DNA of 64,000 nucleotides from Afipia sp. 1NLS2 (GTDB lineage: Bacteria > Pseudomonadota > Alphaproteobacteria > Rhizobiales > Xanthobacteraceae), in contig NZ_ADVZ01000002.1 of NCBI RefSeq assembly GCF_000178995.1, forward strand, positions 248,001-312,000, read 5' to 3'. The notes beneath the pieces were generated by a model, which ran no database searches, had not been told where the DNA came from, and saw nothing but the letters and a program-made list of their open reading frames with translations. This document shows positions 1 to 8,510 of this stretch, piece by piece; within the stretch, counting starts at the first letter, position 1, and the number at the start of each line of letters is the position of its first letter. Made by a program: the position numbers and the translations under genes.

Positions 1-795
1 CTGGCCGCGTTGTCACATCTCGGCGCGCAGCCGACGCCGTGGTCGCCGCTCGGCCTGCGCATCGTGCTCGGGGCGGATGCGCGCAATCCCGGCGTCCATG
101 CCGAGGAGGTTTTCATCAAGGGCGGTGTTGAAGTTCAGGATGAAGGATCGCAGCTTGCGGCCTTGTTCGCGCAGGCAAAACCGGGCGAGCAGGTAATCGA
201 TTTGTGTGCGGGGGCGGGCGGCAAGACGCTGGCGCTCGCGGCGATGATGCAGGGCAAGGGCCGCCTGATCGCGACCGACCGCGACAAGCGTCAGCTTGCG
301 CCGATCCATGAGCGGCTGTCGCGCGCGGGAATTCATAATGCCGAAGTTCGGGGCCCTAAGGGAGCCGAGAATCCGCTCTCCGATATCAAGGCGACCGCTG
401 ACCTCGTGGTGGTGGATGCCCCCTGTACCGGTACCGGGACATGGCGGCGCAACCCGGACGCCAAGTGGCGGATGCGGCCCGGCGCGCTGGAGGTTCGGCT
501 CAAGGATCAGGCGGAGGTGCTGGAGCGCGCCGCAGCGCTTGTGAAGCCCGGCGGGCGCATCGCCTACATTACTTGCTCCGTATTGCCGCAGGAGAACGGC
601 GGCCAGATTGCAGCCTTTACGGCCCGCCACGGGGACTTCGCCGTGGTGCCGCCTGCCGAGGTCATTGGCGCGCTTGGGGACCGTGCCGAGGCTTTCGGGA
701 AAGCCGTGCGCTCCTCGCCGCAGGGGCTGCTGATGACCCCGCTGCGCACCGGGACCGACGGGTTTTTCGTCTCGATCCTGCGCAAGGCCGGATAA
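1..795 (+). CDS. RsmB/NOP-type 16S rRNA m5C methyltransferase, 3' part
   Basis: This is the C-terminal part (264 residues visible) of an S-adenosylmethionine-dependent RNA cytosine-C5 methyltransferase of the RsmB/NOP2/Sun family. The reading frame is open to the first base, so the start lies outside the window. Visible motifs are the SAM-binding loop DLCAGAGGKT, the catalytic motif DAPCTGTG followed by RRNPDAKWR, and the second conserved cysteine in ITCSVLPQENGG. Both cysteines expected of the family (nucleophile and release) are present, so the catalytic core is intact. Any N-terminal NusB-like domain would be upstream. It ends 102 bp before guaA on the same strand. Family assignment is firm; the exact target base is inferred from family knowledge. 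Confidence 0.88.
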   Translation: MAALSHLGAQPTPWSPLGLRIVLGADARNPGVHAEEVFIKGGVEVQDEGSQLAALFAQAKPGEQVIDLCAGAGGKTLALAAMMQGKGRLIATDRDKRQLAPIHERLSRAGIHNAEVRGPKGAENPLSDIKATADLVVVDAPCTGTGTWRRNPDAKWRMRPGALEVRLKDQAEVLERAAALVKPGGRIAYITCSVLPQENGGQIAAFTARHGDFAVVPPAEVIGALGDRAEAFGKAVRSSPQGLLMTPLRTGTDGFFVSILRKAG

Positions 796-897
796 CGACG
801 CAGGCGGGGTGGCTTTGCCGCCAAAACCTGCCGATAAGGCCGGTTTTGCAGGCGTTCCGGGGTTGCGACTCCGGTCCCCCTCGCGTATCTCCCAGCC

Positions 898-2493
898 ATG
901 ACAGCACACAGCCAGACCGGTGCCGCGACGCCTGATGTGGCGGCCGCGCACGAGAAGATTCTGATCGTCGATTTCGGCTCTCAGGTCACGCAACTGATCG
1001 CCCGCCGCGTCCGCGAGGACGGCGTCTATTCCGAGATCGTGCCGTTCCAGAAAGCCGAGGAAGCCTTCCAGGCGATGAAGCCGAAGGCCGTGATCCTGTC
1101 CGGCGGTCCGGCTTCGGTGCTGGATGAGGACGCGCCGTCCGCGCCGATGTCGATCTTCACCTCGGGCGTGCCGGTGCTCGGCATCTGCTATGGCGAGCAG
1201 ACCATGGCGCAGCAGCTCGGCGGTACGGTGGAAGCAGGGCACCATCGCGAGTTCGGCCGCGCCGCGATCGAGATCACCGACGACTGCGCGCTGTTCGACG
1301 GCGTGTGGAAGAAGGGCGAGCGCCACGACGTCTGGATGAGCCATGGCGACCGCGTGACGAAACTGCCGGAGGGTTTTCGCGGCGTGGCGAAGGCGGCGGG
1401 TTCGCCGATTTCCATCATCGCGGATGACAAGCGCAAATTCTATGCGATGCAGTTTCACCCCGAGGTGGTGCATACGCCGGATGGCGCCAAGCTGATCAAG
1501 AATTTCGTGCGCAAGGTTGCGGGGCTGAAAGGCGACTGGACCATGCGCGCCTTCCGCGAGGAAGCGATCGAGAAGATCCGCGCGCAGGTCGGCCAAGGCC
1601 GCGTGATCTGCGGTCTGTCGGGCGGCGTCGATTCAGCAGTGGCCGCCGTGCTGATCCATGAAGCCATTGGCGATCAGCTCACCTGCGTGTTCGTCGATCA
1701 TGGCCTGTTGCGCATGGCGGAAGCCGAGACGGTGGTCGATCTGTTCCGGCATCATTACAACATCCCGCTGGTGCATGTGGACGCCTCGAAGACTTTCTTG
1801 GGCGAGCTCGCGGGCGTCACCGATCCGGAAGCCAAGCGCAAGATCATCGGCAAGCTGTTCATCGACGTGTTTGATGAGGAAGCCAAAAAGATCGGCGGCG
1901 CGGATTTCCTCGCGCAGGGCACGCTCTATCCCGACGTGATCGAAAGCGTGTCGTTCACCGGCGGGCCTTCCGTCACCATCAAGTCGCATCACAATGTCGG
2001 CGGTCTGCCCGCGCGCATGAAGATGAAGCTGGTCGAGCCGCTGCGCGAACTGTTCAAGGACGAGGTGCGCGCGCTGGGCCGCGAACTCGGCCTGCCGGAT
2101 GTGTTCGTCGGCCGTCACCCATTTCCGGGGCCGGGCCTCGCGATCCGCTGTCCGGGCGAGATCACGCCGGAGAAGCTCGACATCCTGCGGCAGGCGGATG
2201 CGATCTACATCGAGGAAATCCGCCGCGCCGGCTTGTACGACACCATCTGGCAGGCGTTCGCGGTGCTGCTGCCGGTGAAGACTGTGGGCGTGATGGGCGA
2301 CGGCCGAACTTATGAATTCGTCGTCGGCCTGCGCGCAGTGACCTCGACCGACGGCATGACGGCGGACTTCTATCCGTTCGATATGAAGTTTTTGGCCGAG
2401 GCCGCGACCCGCATCATCAACGAGGTCAAGGGCGTCAACCGCGTCGTCTATGATGTGACAAGCAAGCCGCCGGGAACGATCGAGTGGGAGTAG
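898..2493 (+). CDS. guaA: GMP synthase (glutamine-hydrolysing)
   Basis: GuaA converts XMP to GMP using glutamine and ATP, the last step of de novo guanine nucleotide synthesis, in the cytosol. The 531-residue product has the usual two-part layout: an N-terminal class I glutamine amidotransferase domain (residues about 18-215) with the nucleophile in LGICYGEQ and the triad histidine/glutamate in FHPEVVHT, then the ATP pyrophosphatase domain with the PP-loop [10 protein letters not shown], and the C-terminal dimerisation domain ending PPGTIEWE, typical of the family. The ATG at 898 gives a short N-terminal extension before [10 protein letters not shown], as in related rhizobia. The downstream neighbour (glxA-like) is convergent. 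Confidence 0.98.
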   Translation: MTAHSQTGAATPDVAAAHEKILIVDFGSQVTQLIARRVREDGVYSEIVPFQKAEEAFQAMKPKAVILSGGPASVLDEDAPSAPMSIFTSGVPVLGICYGEQTMAQQLGGTVEAGHHREFGRAAIEITDDCALFDGVWKKGERHDVWMSHGDRVTKLPEGFRGVAKAAGSPISIIADDKRKFYAMQFHPEVVHTPDGAKLIKNFVRKVAGLKGDWTMRAFREEAIEKIRAQVGQGRVICGLSGGVDSAVAAVLIHEAIGDQLTCVFVDHGLLRMAEAETVVDLFRHHYNIPLVHVDASKTFLGELAGVTDPEAKRKIIGKLFIDVFDEEAKKIGGADFLAQGTLYPDVIESVSFTGGPSVTIKSHHNVGGLPARMKMKLVEPLRELFKDEVRALGRELGLPDVFVGRHPFPGPGLAIRCPGEITPEKLDILRQADAIYIEEIRRAGLYDTIWQAFAVLLPVKTVGVMGDGRTYEFVVGLRAVTSTDGMTADFYPFDMKFLAEAATRIINEVKGVNRVVYDVTSKPPGTIEWE

Positions 2494-2523
2494 GGCGAAC
2501 CCCGCCCCGCGCCGCCGTAAAAC

Positions 2524-3513
2524 TCACGAACTGAACCGCGCGCGATAATCCTGCGGTGTTGCGGCAAGCGTTCGCACGAAGCTGCGGCGCATGGTTTCCT
2601 CCGAGCCGAAGCCGCAGCGCGCGGCGATGCGCTTGACCGGCAGCCGCGTGTCGGAGAGGAGACGCCGCGCCGCTTCCACCCGCAGCCGCTCCACCGCGCG
2701 GGCAGGCGTCTGTCCGGTGGCCTCGACGTAGCGGCGGCTGAAACTGCGTTCGCTCATGCCGGCCTGTTGTGCAAGCACAGGCAGCGACAGGTCACCGCCG
2801 ACATGATGTGACATCCAGTGGTGCAGCGTGCCGAAGCGGTCCTCGGCGCTTTGCAGCGACAGCGCGACGCTGAACTGCGCCTGTCCGCCGGGCCGCTTGA
2901 GGAACATCACGAGATGCCGCGCGACCGCGAGCGCCATTTCGCGCCCGATGTCCTGCTCGACCAGCGCCAGCGCGAGATCGATGCCAGCCGTGATCCCGGC
3001 CGAACTCCACACCGCGCCATCCTGCACGAAGATCGGGTCGGGCTCGACGTGGATGGCGGGGAAGCGCCGCGCAAGCTCCTTGCATTCGGTCCAGTGCGTG
3101 ACAGCACGCTTGCCGTCGAGCAAGCCTGCTGCGCCGAGCAGGAACGCGCCGGTGCAGACGGACGCGACACGGCGCGCTTGCGCCGCGCGGCCCTGAACCC
3201 ATTTGACGAGCGCCTTGTCGGTCGACGCTTTGCGGACACCGGCGCCGCCCGCCACCAGCAGGGTATCGAGCGTGGATCGTGCGCGCGGCAGCGGCGCGGT
3301 CACGAGGCCAAGCCCGGCCGACGTCGTGACCGTCGCGCCCTTCGGCGCGACGACTTGCAGATCGTAGGGCGCCGCGCCGCCGGATTTCGTGGCGATCACG
3401 TTCGCCGTCGCGAACACCTGCAACGGCCCCGCGACATCGAGCAGTTGCACGCCGGGAAAAGCGAGGATTTCGATGCGGCGCGGCTTTGGCGGAAAACGAG
3501 GGTTCTTTGGCAT
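2524..3513 (-). CDS. GlxA-type transcriptional regulator (DJ-1/PfpI domain plus AraC helix-turn-helix)
   Basis: This 329-residue regulator fuses an N-terminal DJ-1/PfpI (class I amidotransferase-like) sensor domain (about residues 12-190) to a C-terminal AraC-type double helix-turn-helix (about 225-325). The sensor carries the nucleophile-elbow sequence VASVCTGAFLLGAAGLL; the DNA-binding part has SERSFSRRYVEATGQTPA and RCGFGSEETMRRSF. Such proteins are usually activators or repressors of small catabolic operons, sensing an unknown small molecule. It is divergent from a stand-alone DJ-1 family enzyme gene starting at 3574, only 60 bp away, so the intergenic region probably holds the shared control site. 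Its ligand cannot be read from sequence. Confidence 0.9.
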   Translation of the reverse strand: MPKNPRFPPKPRRIEILAFPGVQLLDVAGPLQVFATANVIATKSGGAAPYDLQVVAPKGATVTTSAGLGLVTAPLPRARSTLDTLLVAGGAGVRKASTDKALVKWVQGRAAQARRVASVCTGAFLLGAAGLLDGKRAVTHWTECKELARRFPAIHVEPDPIFVQDGAVWSSAGITAGIDLALALVEQDIGREMALAVARHLVMFLKRPGGQAQFSVALSLQSAEDRFGTLHHWMSHHVGGDLSLPVLAQQAGMSERSFSRRYVEATGQTPARAVERLRVEAARRLLSDTRLPVKRIAARCGFGSEETMRRSFVRTLAATPQDYRARFSS

Positions 3514-3573
3514 ATCCGCCAGAGCCTGTCAGCCTATGGTGGGCTTGTCCAGACCCATTCTTCGGAGCCTCGC

Positions 3574-4272
3574 ATGATCCCGCCCGACACCCATCTTCAG
3601 ATCGGCTCGCTTTTATTCGAGGGCCTCGACCAGATCGACCTCACCGGTCCGTTCGAGATCCTCTCGCGGATGCCGAACTCCACCTATCGTCTCTACGGCA
3701 AGACCACCGACACCGTGCGTGACATTCGCGGCCTGCGTCTTGCGGCGGATGCGCTGCTGGCCGATGCGCCGCAGCTCGACGTGCTGCATGTGCCCGGCGG
3801 TTACGGGCAGGAGATGCTGATGGAGGACGAGGAGGTGCTGTCCTGGGTCCGCAGGCAGGCGGCGGGTGCGAAGTGCGTGCTGTCGGTCTGCACCGGCGCG
3901 CTGATCTGCGGCGCGGCGGGCCTGTTGAAGGGCAGGCGCGCGACCACGCACTGGTCGGCGTTCGAACTGCTGCCGATCTTCGGCGCCATTCCGGTGAACC
4001 AGCGCGTGGTGGCAGACGGCAACATGGTGTTCGCGGCAGGCGTCACCGCCGGCATCGATGGCGGGTTGCGTGTCGCCGCTGACCTGCGCGGCGCGGAGGC
4101 GGCGCAAACGATCCAGCTCTATATGCAATATGCGCCCGAGCCGCCGTTCAATGCGGGCACGCCGGAAACCGCTCCCGCGAGCGTCGTCAGCACCGCCCGC
4201 AAGAATGCGCGGGCCATCACCGAGCAGCGGCGCGAGACTGCCCAGCGGGTGGCCCAGCGGCTTGGTCTTTGA
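3574..4272 (+). CDS. DJ-1/PfpI family protein, isonitrile hydratase (InhA)-like
   Basis: This is a stand-alone DJ-1/PfpI domain of 232 residues. The nucleophile elbow is in VLSVCTGALICGAAGLLKG, preceded by the family acid-turn LHVPGGYGQ, and followed by RATTHWSAFELLP and the tail motif PPFNAGTPETAPASVV. From memory these segments, including the tail, closely match the isonitrile hydratase InhA of Pseudomonas putida, which turns isonitriles into N-substituted formamides. I chose the ATG at 3574, which starts the family N-terminus (LQIGSLLFEGLDQIDLTGP); the same frame is open further upstream but only over the divergent regulator gene. Function as an isonitrile hydratase is inferred; the DJ-1 family assignment is firm. 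Confidence 0.85.
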   Translation: MIPPDTHLQIGSLLFEGLDQIDLTGPFEILSRMPNSTYRLYGKTTDTVRDIRGLRLAADALLADAPQLDVLHVPGGYGQEMLMEDEEVLSWVRRQAAGAKCVLSVCTGALICGAAGLLKGRRATTHWSAFELLPIFGAIPVNQRVVADGNMVFAAGVTAGIDGGLRVAADLRGAEAAQTIQLYMQYAPEPPFNAGTPETAPASVVSTARKNARAITEQRRETAQRVAQRLGL

Positions 4273-4378
4273 AGCCGTCTTGAGTTGGCCAGCTTCGGCA
4301 TGCTGATCCGGTCTTGTCGCGCCGGGCGAGACCGGTTATGGCGATCCAGCTGATGGTTGGTTCAGGAGCAAGACGACA

Positions 4379-4720
4379 ATGGCAAAGGTACGTTGCATCA
4401 CCGAGATGGGCATGGGCGTGGACGTTCATGGCAAGGATGGCACCAAGGCGGCGCGCCGCGCGGTGTCGGATGCGCTGCGTCACTCGAGCCTGAGCTTCTT
4501 TCCGCTGGTCGGCAAAACGCGCGACGACATGTTTGTCGATGTCACGGTCGCCGTGCCGGACCCGAGCGGGGTGGACACCGCTGCGGTCGCGAAGGAATTG
4601 CCTTATGGCAAGATCACGGTGAAGGCGGTCAAGGGCGGTCTGGAAGTGCCCTATGAGGGCAAGGATTCTATCCTGATCGCGAACGCGGCCATCATCGTTT
4701 ACATCGACGACGGCAAGTAA
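4379..4720 (+). CDS. Lin0512 family conserved protein
   Basis: This 113-residue cytosolic protein of unknown function matches, as I recall it, the small conserved Lin0512 (TIGR02058) family. Visible features are the start KVRCITEMGMGVDVHGKDGT, the segment ALRHSSLSFFPLVGK and a hydrophobic C-terminal strand SILIANAAIIVYIDDGK. An apparent ribosome binding site (AGGAG) lies about 11 bases before the ATG. It stands alone between the isonitrile-hydratase-like gene and a convergent RidA gene. No catalytic residues can be assigned; the length fits the family. Confidence 0.85.
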   Translation: MAKVRCITEMGMGVDVHGKDGTKAARRAVSDALRHSSLSFFPLVGKTRDDMFVDVTVAVPDPSGVDTAAVAKELPYGKITVKAVKGGLEVPYEGKDSILIANAAIIVYIDDGK

Positions 4721-4744
4721 TCGTCATGCCTGCTGTCGGCGGCC

Positions 4745-5140
4745 TTACACCGCTGCAATGCAGTCGATCTCGATGTCGAAATGGCCGGGCCATGCCGGCA
4801 CGTTGATGAAAATGCGTGCTGGCGGGTCTTTCGGAAAGTAGCGCGCATAGACCGCGTTGACGGCGGCGAATTTCTCGACCGACGTGCAATACACGTTGCA
4901 CTTTAAAACCTTGTCGAGAGACGATCCGGCCGTTTCAAGACAAAGCTTCATCTGCTCAAGTACGATTTCGGTCTGTCTTTCGATGGGTGCATCGATCACT
5001 TCGCCTGTTGCGGGATCGAACGGCGGAAAGCCGGACACATAGACTGTGTCGCCGTGGCGCGTGACCGCGGAGGTTGGCGCCTTCCAGCGTTCGAGGTACG
5101 TCGATAGCGGCTCGACCCGGATGATCTCGCGTTTGCTCAT
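4745..5140 (-). CDS. RidA family (reactive intermediate/imine deaminase-like) protein
   Basis: This 131-residue protein of the YjgF/YER057c/UK114 (RidA) superfamily probably hydrolyses reactive enamine/imine intermediates or a related small molecule. Seen in it are TVYVSGFPPFDPATGEV near residue 35, the QTEIVLEQMKLCLETAGSS helix and the conserved arginine in DPPARIFINVPAWP, which in RidA binds the substrate carboxylate. The start codon overlaps the stop of the upstream LysR gene by 4 bases, so the two are almost certainly co-transcribed and translationally coupled. Its exact substrate is unknown; the subgroup differs from canonical RidA in the strand around the arginine. Confidence 0.88.
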   Translation of the reverse strand: MSKREIIRVEPLSTYLERWKAPTSAVTRHGDTVYVSGFPPFDPATGEVIDAPIERQTEIVLEQMKLCLETAGSSLDKVLKCNVYCTSVEKFAAVNAVYARYFPKDPPARIFINVPAWPGHFDIEIDCIAAV

Positions 5141-6060
5141 GGTGTCCTCTTTGTGGATTCTGATCCAAGCGCCTTCCTGATACGTGGCGCGGCGAACTCC
5201 AGAAAATGCCGCATCTTCAGCGGCAGGATGTTCTGGCCCGCGTGCATCAGATGCACCGGGATCGGCGCAGGCTCATGGTCCTGCAAAACGATTTTCAGCT
5301 TGCCCTGCCGGATGGCCTGTTCGGCCTGATAAGACAAAACGCGGGTGAGGCCGATGCCCGCGATCGCGGCATCGACGGCGGCTTCCGCCGTGTTGACCGC
5401 AAGCCGGCAGACCGGGCGGACCGGTCGCGGAGGTCCTTTCCCCTTTTTCGCGAAGGTCCAGAACGATGCCGGGGAGGCGATCGCAAAGGCCACGCACATG
5501 TGCGCATTGAGATCGTCCGGCGTCTGCGGCGTGCCGTGCGCCTTGAAATAGGCAGGGCTGCCGCAGACCACCCGCCGGATCGCGCCGACGCGGGTGGCGA
5601 CCATCGTGCTGTCCGGCAGCTCTCCGATGCGCACGGCCATGTCGATGTGATCCTCGATCAGGTCGATATTCTTGTCCGACAGCGTCATGCGCACATTGAT
5701 CTCGGGAAAGCGCAGGAGGAAGTCGTTGACGATGGGCAGGACGTGCAGCCTGCCGAATGCGACCGGCGCGGTGATGGCGAGGCCGCCGCGCGGCGCGCTG
5801 TACTCGCCCGTGGCCTGTTCTTCGGCCTCGTCCACCCATTCGAGGATGCGCTTGCAGGCCGCGATATAGGCGGTGCCGGCTTCTGTCAGGCCGAGCTTGC
5901 GTGTCGAGCGGACGAGAAGCTGGGTTTTCAGGTGTGCTTCGAGTTCCGAAACCTTGCGGCTGATGGTGGGAAGCGGGACGCCAAGCTTGCGTCCGGCGGC
6001 CGACAGGCTGCCTTCCTCCACGGCCGTGACCAGTAGCGACATTGCCTCAAGCCGATCCAT
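5137..6060 (-). CDS. LysR family transcriptional regulator
   Basis: This 307-residue LysR-type regulator has an N-terminal winged helix-turn-helix (EGSLSAAGRKLGVPLPTISRK, residues about 17-37) and a periplasmic-binding-like effector domain from about residue 90. It is the first gene of a two-gene operon with the RidA gene (4-base overlap) and is divergent from a PNPOx-like flavoprotein gene at 6156. The 95-bp intergenic region carries three related half-sites (see the regulatory entry), as expected if the protein controls both directions. The effector is unknown. Confidence 0.93.
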   Translation of the reverse strand: MDRLEAMSLLVTAVEEGSLSAAGRKLGVPLPTISRKVSELEAHLKTQLLVRSTRKLGLTEAGTAYIAACKRILEWVDEAEEQATGEYSAPRGGLAITAPVAFGRLHVLPIVNDFLLRFPEINVRMTLSDKNIDLIEDHIDMAVRIGELPDSTMVATRVGAIRRVVCGSPAYFKAHGTPQTPDDLNAHMCVAFAIASPASFWTFAKKGKGPPRPVRPVCRLAVNTAEAAVDAAIAGIGLTRVLSYQAEQAIRQGKLKIVLQDHEPAPIPVHLMHAGQNILPLKMRHFLEFAAPRIRKALGSESTKRTP

Positions 6061-6082
6061 CTTGTTCTCATTTTCCGAGAGG

Positions 6083-6116
6083 GTACTTCTCGAAAGTACA
6101 GGATTATTACTTTCGA
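6083..6116. promoter_or_regulatory. Three-half-site operator between LysR and PNPOx-like genes
   Basis: Two overlapping inverted repeats are visible: GTACTT (6083-6088) with AAGTAC (6094-6099), spacer 5; and TCGAAAGTA (6090-6098) with TACTTTCGA (6108-6116), a perfect 9-base inverted repeat with a 9-base spacer. They use the same core (CTTTCGA/TCGAAAG), giving three half-sites in 34 bp. The location between a LysR gene and its divergent neighbour fits a LysR recognition plus activation site. Binding is inferred. Confidence 0.6.
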
Positions 6117-6155
6117 CGGTAGGCCATATTTTGTGCTCAACCGAGGGAGGGTCGG

Positions 6156-6788
6156 ATGATTCATCGATTTCTCGAGATTGCTACAACGCCCAGCGTCAAG
6201 GCGGCGCAGGCTGCCAATGGTGTCGCTGAGTACTGGGAGCACCTCACAAGCACGCGCACGCGCGATCGTTTCACCGAGGCCGAACTAGCCTTCATTGCCG
6301 AACGCGACAGCTTCTACATCGCGACGTCGTCGGAAAACGGGTGGCCTTACATCCAGCATCGTGGTGGACCGAAGGGGTTCCTGCGCGTGCTGGACGACAA
6401 GACGCTCGCTTTCGCCGATTACCGGGGCAACCGGCAATACATCACGACCGGGAATCTGGCGGCCAACGATCGCGTCTGTCTGTTCCTGATGGACTATCCC
6501 CGGCGGGGCCGGTTGAAGGTTTATGCGCGTGCCGAGGTGAAGGAGGTTCGCGACGATGCTTCGCTGGTGGATCGGTTTGCCATCCCCGGATACAAGGCGA
6601 AGGTGGAGCGCGTGATGATCCTGCATCTGGAGGCGTTCGACTGGAACTGCTCGCAGCACATCACGCCTAGGTTCACCGAAGAGGAACTGGCCGAGGCGCT
6701 GGAGCCGGTGAGGGCACATCTGGCCGAACTCGAGGCCGAGAACACGCGTTTGCGTGAGATGGTTGGGAAGGAGAAGGCGCTCATCTGA
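6156..6788 (+). CDS. Pyridoxamine 5'-phosphate oxidase-like flavin-binding protein
   Basis: This 210-residue protein has a PNPOx-like split-barrel (FMN-binding) fold: SFYIATSSENGWPYIQHRGG (about residues 50-69), then GFLRVLDDKTLAFADYRGNR and a flavin-site-like NDRVCLFLMDYPRRGRLKVY. The C-terminus (LAELEAENTRLREMVGKE) is predicted to be a short coiled coil. The family includes oxidoreductases and haem- or F420-type flavin proteins, so the substrate cannot be given. It is divergent from the LysR-RidA operon and is the likely target of that regulator. An ATG with a GGGAGGG ribosome binding site precedes it. An alkylguanine methyltransferase gene follows after 22 bp. Confidence 0.85.
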   Translation: MIHRFLEIATTPSVKAAQAANGVAEYWEHLTSTRTRDRFTEAELAFIAERDSFYIATSSENGWPYIQHRGGPKGFLRVLDDKTLAFADYRGNRQYITTGNLAANDRVCLFLMDYPRRGRLKVYARAEVKEVRDDASLVDRFAIPGYKAKVERVMILHLEAFDWNCSQHITPRFTEEELAEALEPVRAHLAELEAENTRLREMVGKEKALI

Positions 6789-6810
6789 AAGCGCCGGATA
6801 AGGGCAGATC

Positions 6811-7368
6811 ATGAAGGCTGACAGCTACGCTGTTTTTGAGACGGCATCAGGATTCTGCGGCATCGCATGGAGCGACGACGGTATCACGCGGTTTCAGTTG
6901 CCCACGGATAACGCCGCTGCCACGGAGCGGTTGCTGCTCCGGCGGATGTCGAACGCGAAGGCGGCGGAGCCGACGCCGGACATCACCGGTGTGATCGATG
7001 TGGTGCGACGTTATTTCGAGGGCAGCGAAGTCGATTTCTCGGATTTGAATCTCGACCTCGAGGGTCAGGACGATTTGTTCAAACAAATTTACGCTCTGGC
7101 CCGGCGTCTCCCATGGGGGCAGACGACCACCTACGGGGCGCTGGCGAAGGAGATCGATGCCGATCCGCGGCTTGCCCGCGATGTCGGTCAGGCGATGGCC
7201 AAAAATCCGATCCCGCTCATCATTCCCTGCCATCGTGTACTGGCCGCAGGCGGCAAGGTCGGCGGGTTTTCCGCGCCGGGCGGAGCGGCATCGAAGGTCC
7301 GGATGCTGGAGCTGGAAGGCGTCGTGATGGCGCCGGAAGAGCCCGCGCAGCAGTCGCTGGGATTTTGA
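6811..7368 (+). CDS. ogt: Methylated-DNA-[protein]-cysteine S-methyltransferase
   Basis: This suicide DNA repair protein removes alkyl groups from O6-alkylguanine. The 185-residue product has the family C-terminal domain: PWGQTTTYGALAKEI (helix-turn-helix region), then NPIPLIIPCHRVLAAGGK with the acceptor cysteine in PCHRV, and the asparagine-hinge region before it. The N-terminal half is short and lacks the metal-binding cysteines of Ada, so this is an Ogt-type stand-alone enzyme. It lies 22 bp after the PNPOx-like gene and may be co-transcribed with it. The start ATG at 6811 lies after a purine-rich stretch. Confidence 0.92.
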   Translation: MKADSYAVFETASGFCGIAWSDDGITRFQLPTDNAAATERLLLRRMSNAKAAEPTPDITGVIDVVRRYFEGSEVDFSDLNLDLEGQDDLFKQIYALARRLPWGQTTTYGALAKEIDADPRLARDVGQAMAKNPIPLIIPCHRVLAAGGKVGGFSAPGGAASKVRMLELEGVVMAPEEPAQQSLGF

Positions 7369-7459
7369 AATAATCCTGTTCACGCGTCGTCCGGGCCGGT
7401 TTTGCGCTGTTCGCGCGATGCCGTAAGATGGCGGCATCTCCAGTCAGTATGAGGTCGGC

Positions 7460-7834
7460 GTGTCTGTCACCATCTATGGCATCAAGAACTGCGACACGAT
7501 GAAGAAGGCGTTCGCCTGGCTCGACAAGACCGGCGTCGCCTATGATTTTCATGACTACAAGAAAGCGGGCATCACCAAGGGCGATCTTGAGAAGTGGTGC
7601 AAGGCCGCAGGCTGGGAAACGGTTCTCAATCGCGCCGGGACCACGTTCAGGAAACTGCCGGACGCCGACAAGGAAGGGCTGACCGAGCGCAAGGCCATCG
7701 CCCTGATGATGGCGCAGCCTTCGATGATCAAGCGGCCCGTACTCGACGACGGCAAACGCCTTTTGGTCGGCTTCAAGCCGGATGAATATGAAAAAGAACT
7801 CGGGAAGGCGGCGCGCAAAAAGGCAGCCCGCTGA
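7460..7834 (+). CDS. ArsC/Spx family (YffB-like) reductase-related protein
   Basis: This 124-residue protein has a thioredoxin fold of the ArsC/Spx family. The N-terminus SVTIYGIKNCDTMKKAFAWL holds the single conserved cysteine (KNCDT) typical of the YffB/ArsC-like branch; the arsenate-reductase arginines are not evident, and the C-terminal part (MAQPSMIKRPVLDDGKRLLVGFKP) matches the family cis-proline/RP motif. Members act as glutathione-dependent reductases of unknown substrate, or have lost catalysis. I chose the GTG at 7460; no in-frame ATG is nearby. Arsenate reduction is not supported by context, since no ars genes are near. Confidence 0.88.
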   Translation: MSVTIYGIKNCDTMKKAFAWLDKTGVAYDFHDYKKAGITKGDLEKWCKAAGWETVLNRAGTTFRKLPDADKEGLTERKAIALMMAQPSMIKRPVLDDGKRLLVGFKPDEYEKELGKAARKKAAR

Positions 7835-7877
7835 TGCGGGCCGCAAGTTTGCCTGAACTTAGCAAGTTGGTCTGAAC

Positions 7878-8510
7878 TTACTCGAACTCGATCTTGTCGC
7901 GCGGCGAGATTCGCGGTGGCGGCTTGAAATAGAGCTTCTTATCGATCACGGCGCGGACGACATCGATCGGGAGCCGCTCGCGCATGAGCTGGTTGATGTC
8001 GAAATGCCCCTCCGGGCTGATCGTCTCGAACGAGGCGAAAATACGGGTGATGCGCTTGCCGTCGCTGAAGGGAAGCAGAAGCCGCTCGAGATCGACCTTG
8101 CGCTTGTCGCGGTCGTGAAGCCGCGACACGGTATAGACCGGCAGCCCGCGCCGGATGCATTCCTCGTAAATGGGCATGATGACGGGAATAAGTTTGGGAC
8201 CGAGATACTCGCTCAATTCCCGGCCAATACCGGTTGCGCCATAGGCCTTGGCGAGCCGTGTGCCGCCGCTGTCGATCATGATGCGCTGGTGGCCGTTCTC
8301 GACCTTCACGGTGTAGAGCACCGCCGAGGCGCAATCCGTCTCGTTGCATTCGAGATGGAATTCTTCAAATGGCGGGGCGTGCTGAAGCGGCGTGTAGAGG
8401 CTGAGCCATTTGTTCAGCAGGTCGCGCTGCTGAATCGCGCGGACGACTTCAATCGTTGTTCCCGGAAACGAAGCGGTATCGTCAGGAAGAATGTCTCGTT
8501 TGGCCGACAT
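7878..8510 (-). CDS. PAS_5-like domain protein of unknown function
   Basis: The 210-residue product lacks a signal peptide or membrane segment. Its middle region (LIPVIMPIYEECIRRGLPVY, then RKVDLERLLLPFSDG and RITRIFASFETIS) resembles the small alphaproteobacterial PAS_5 family, in which a degenerate PAS domain stands alone. I chose the ATG at 8510 because CGGAGG lies 8 bases upstream; a TTG seven codons earlier has no such site. It is convergent with the ArsC-like gene and divergent from the liv operon. No ligand or partner can be deduced; the PAS_5 match is from memory of the motif pattern. Confidence 0.8.
   Translation of the reverse strand: MSAKRDILPDDTASFPGTTIEVVRAIQQRDLLNKWLSLYTPLQHAPPFEEFHLECNETDCASAVLYTVKVENGHQRIMIDSGGTRLAKAYGATGIGRELSEYLGPKLIPVIMPIYEECIRRGLPVYTVSRLHDRDKRKVDLERLLLPFSDGKRITRIFASFETISPEGHFDINQLMRERLPIDVVRAVIDKKLYFKPPPRISPRDKIEFE

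Noticed and set aside
13-1596. Long minus-strand open frame of 527 codons opposite the rsmB-like gene and guaA
   Set aside because: Antisense to two well-supported genes; the amino acid composition (Arg/His-rich) is typical of a GC-rich shadow frame.
2818-3573. Upstream extension of the isonitrile-hydratase-like gene
   Set aside because: The extension is antisense to the glxA-like gene and is not protein-like; the family N-terminus begins at 3574.
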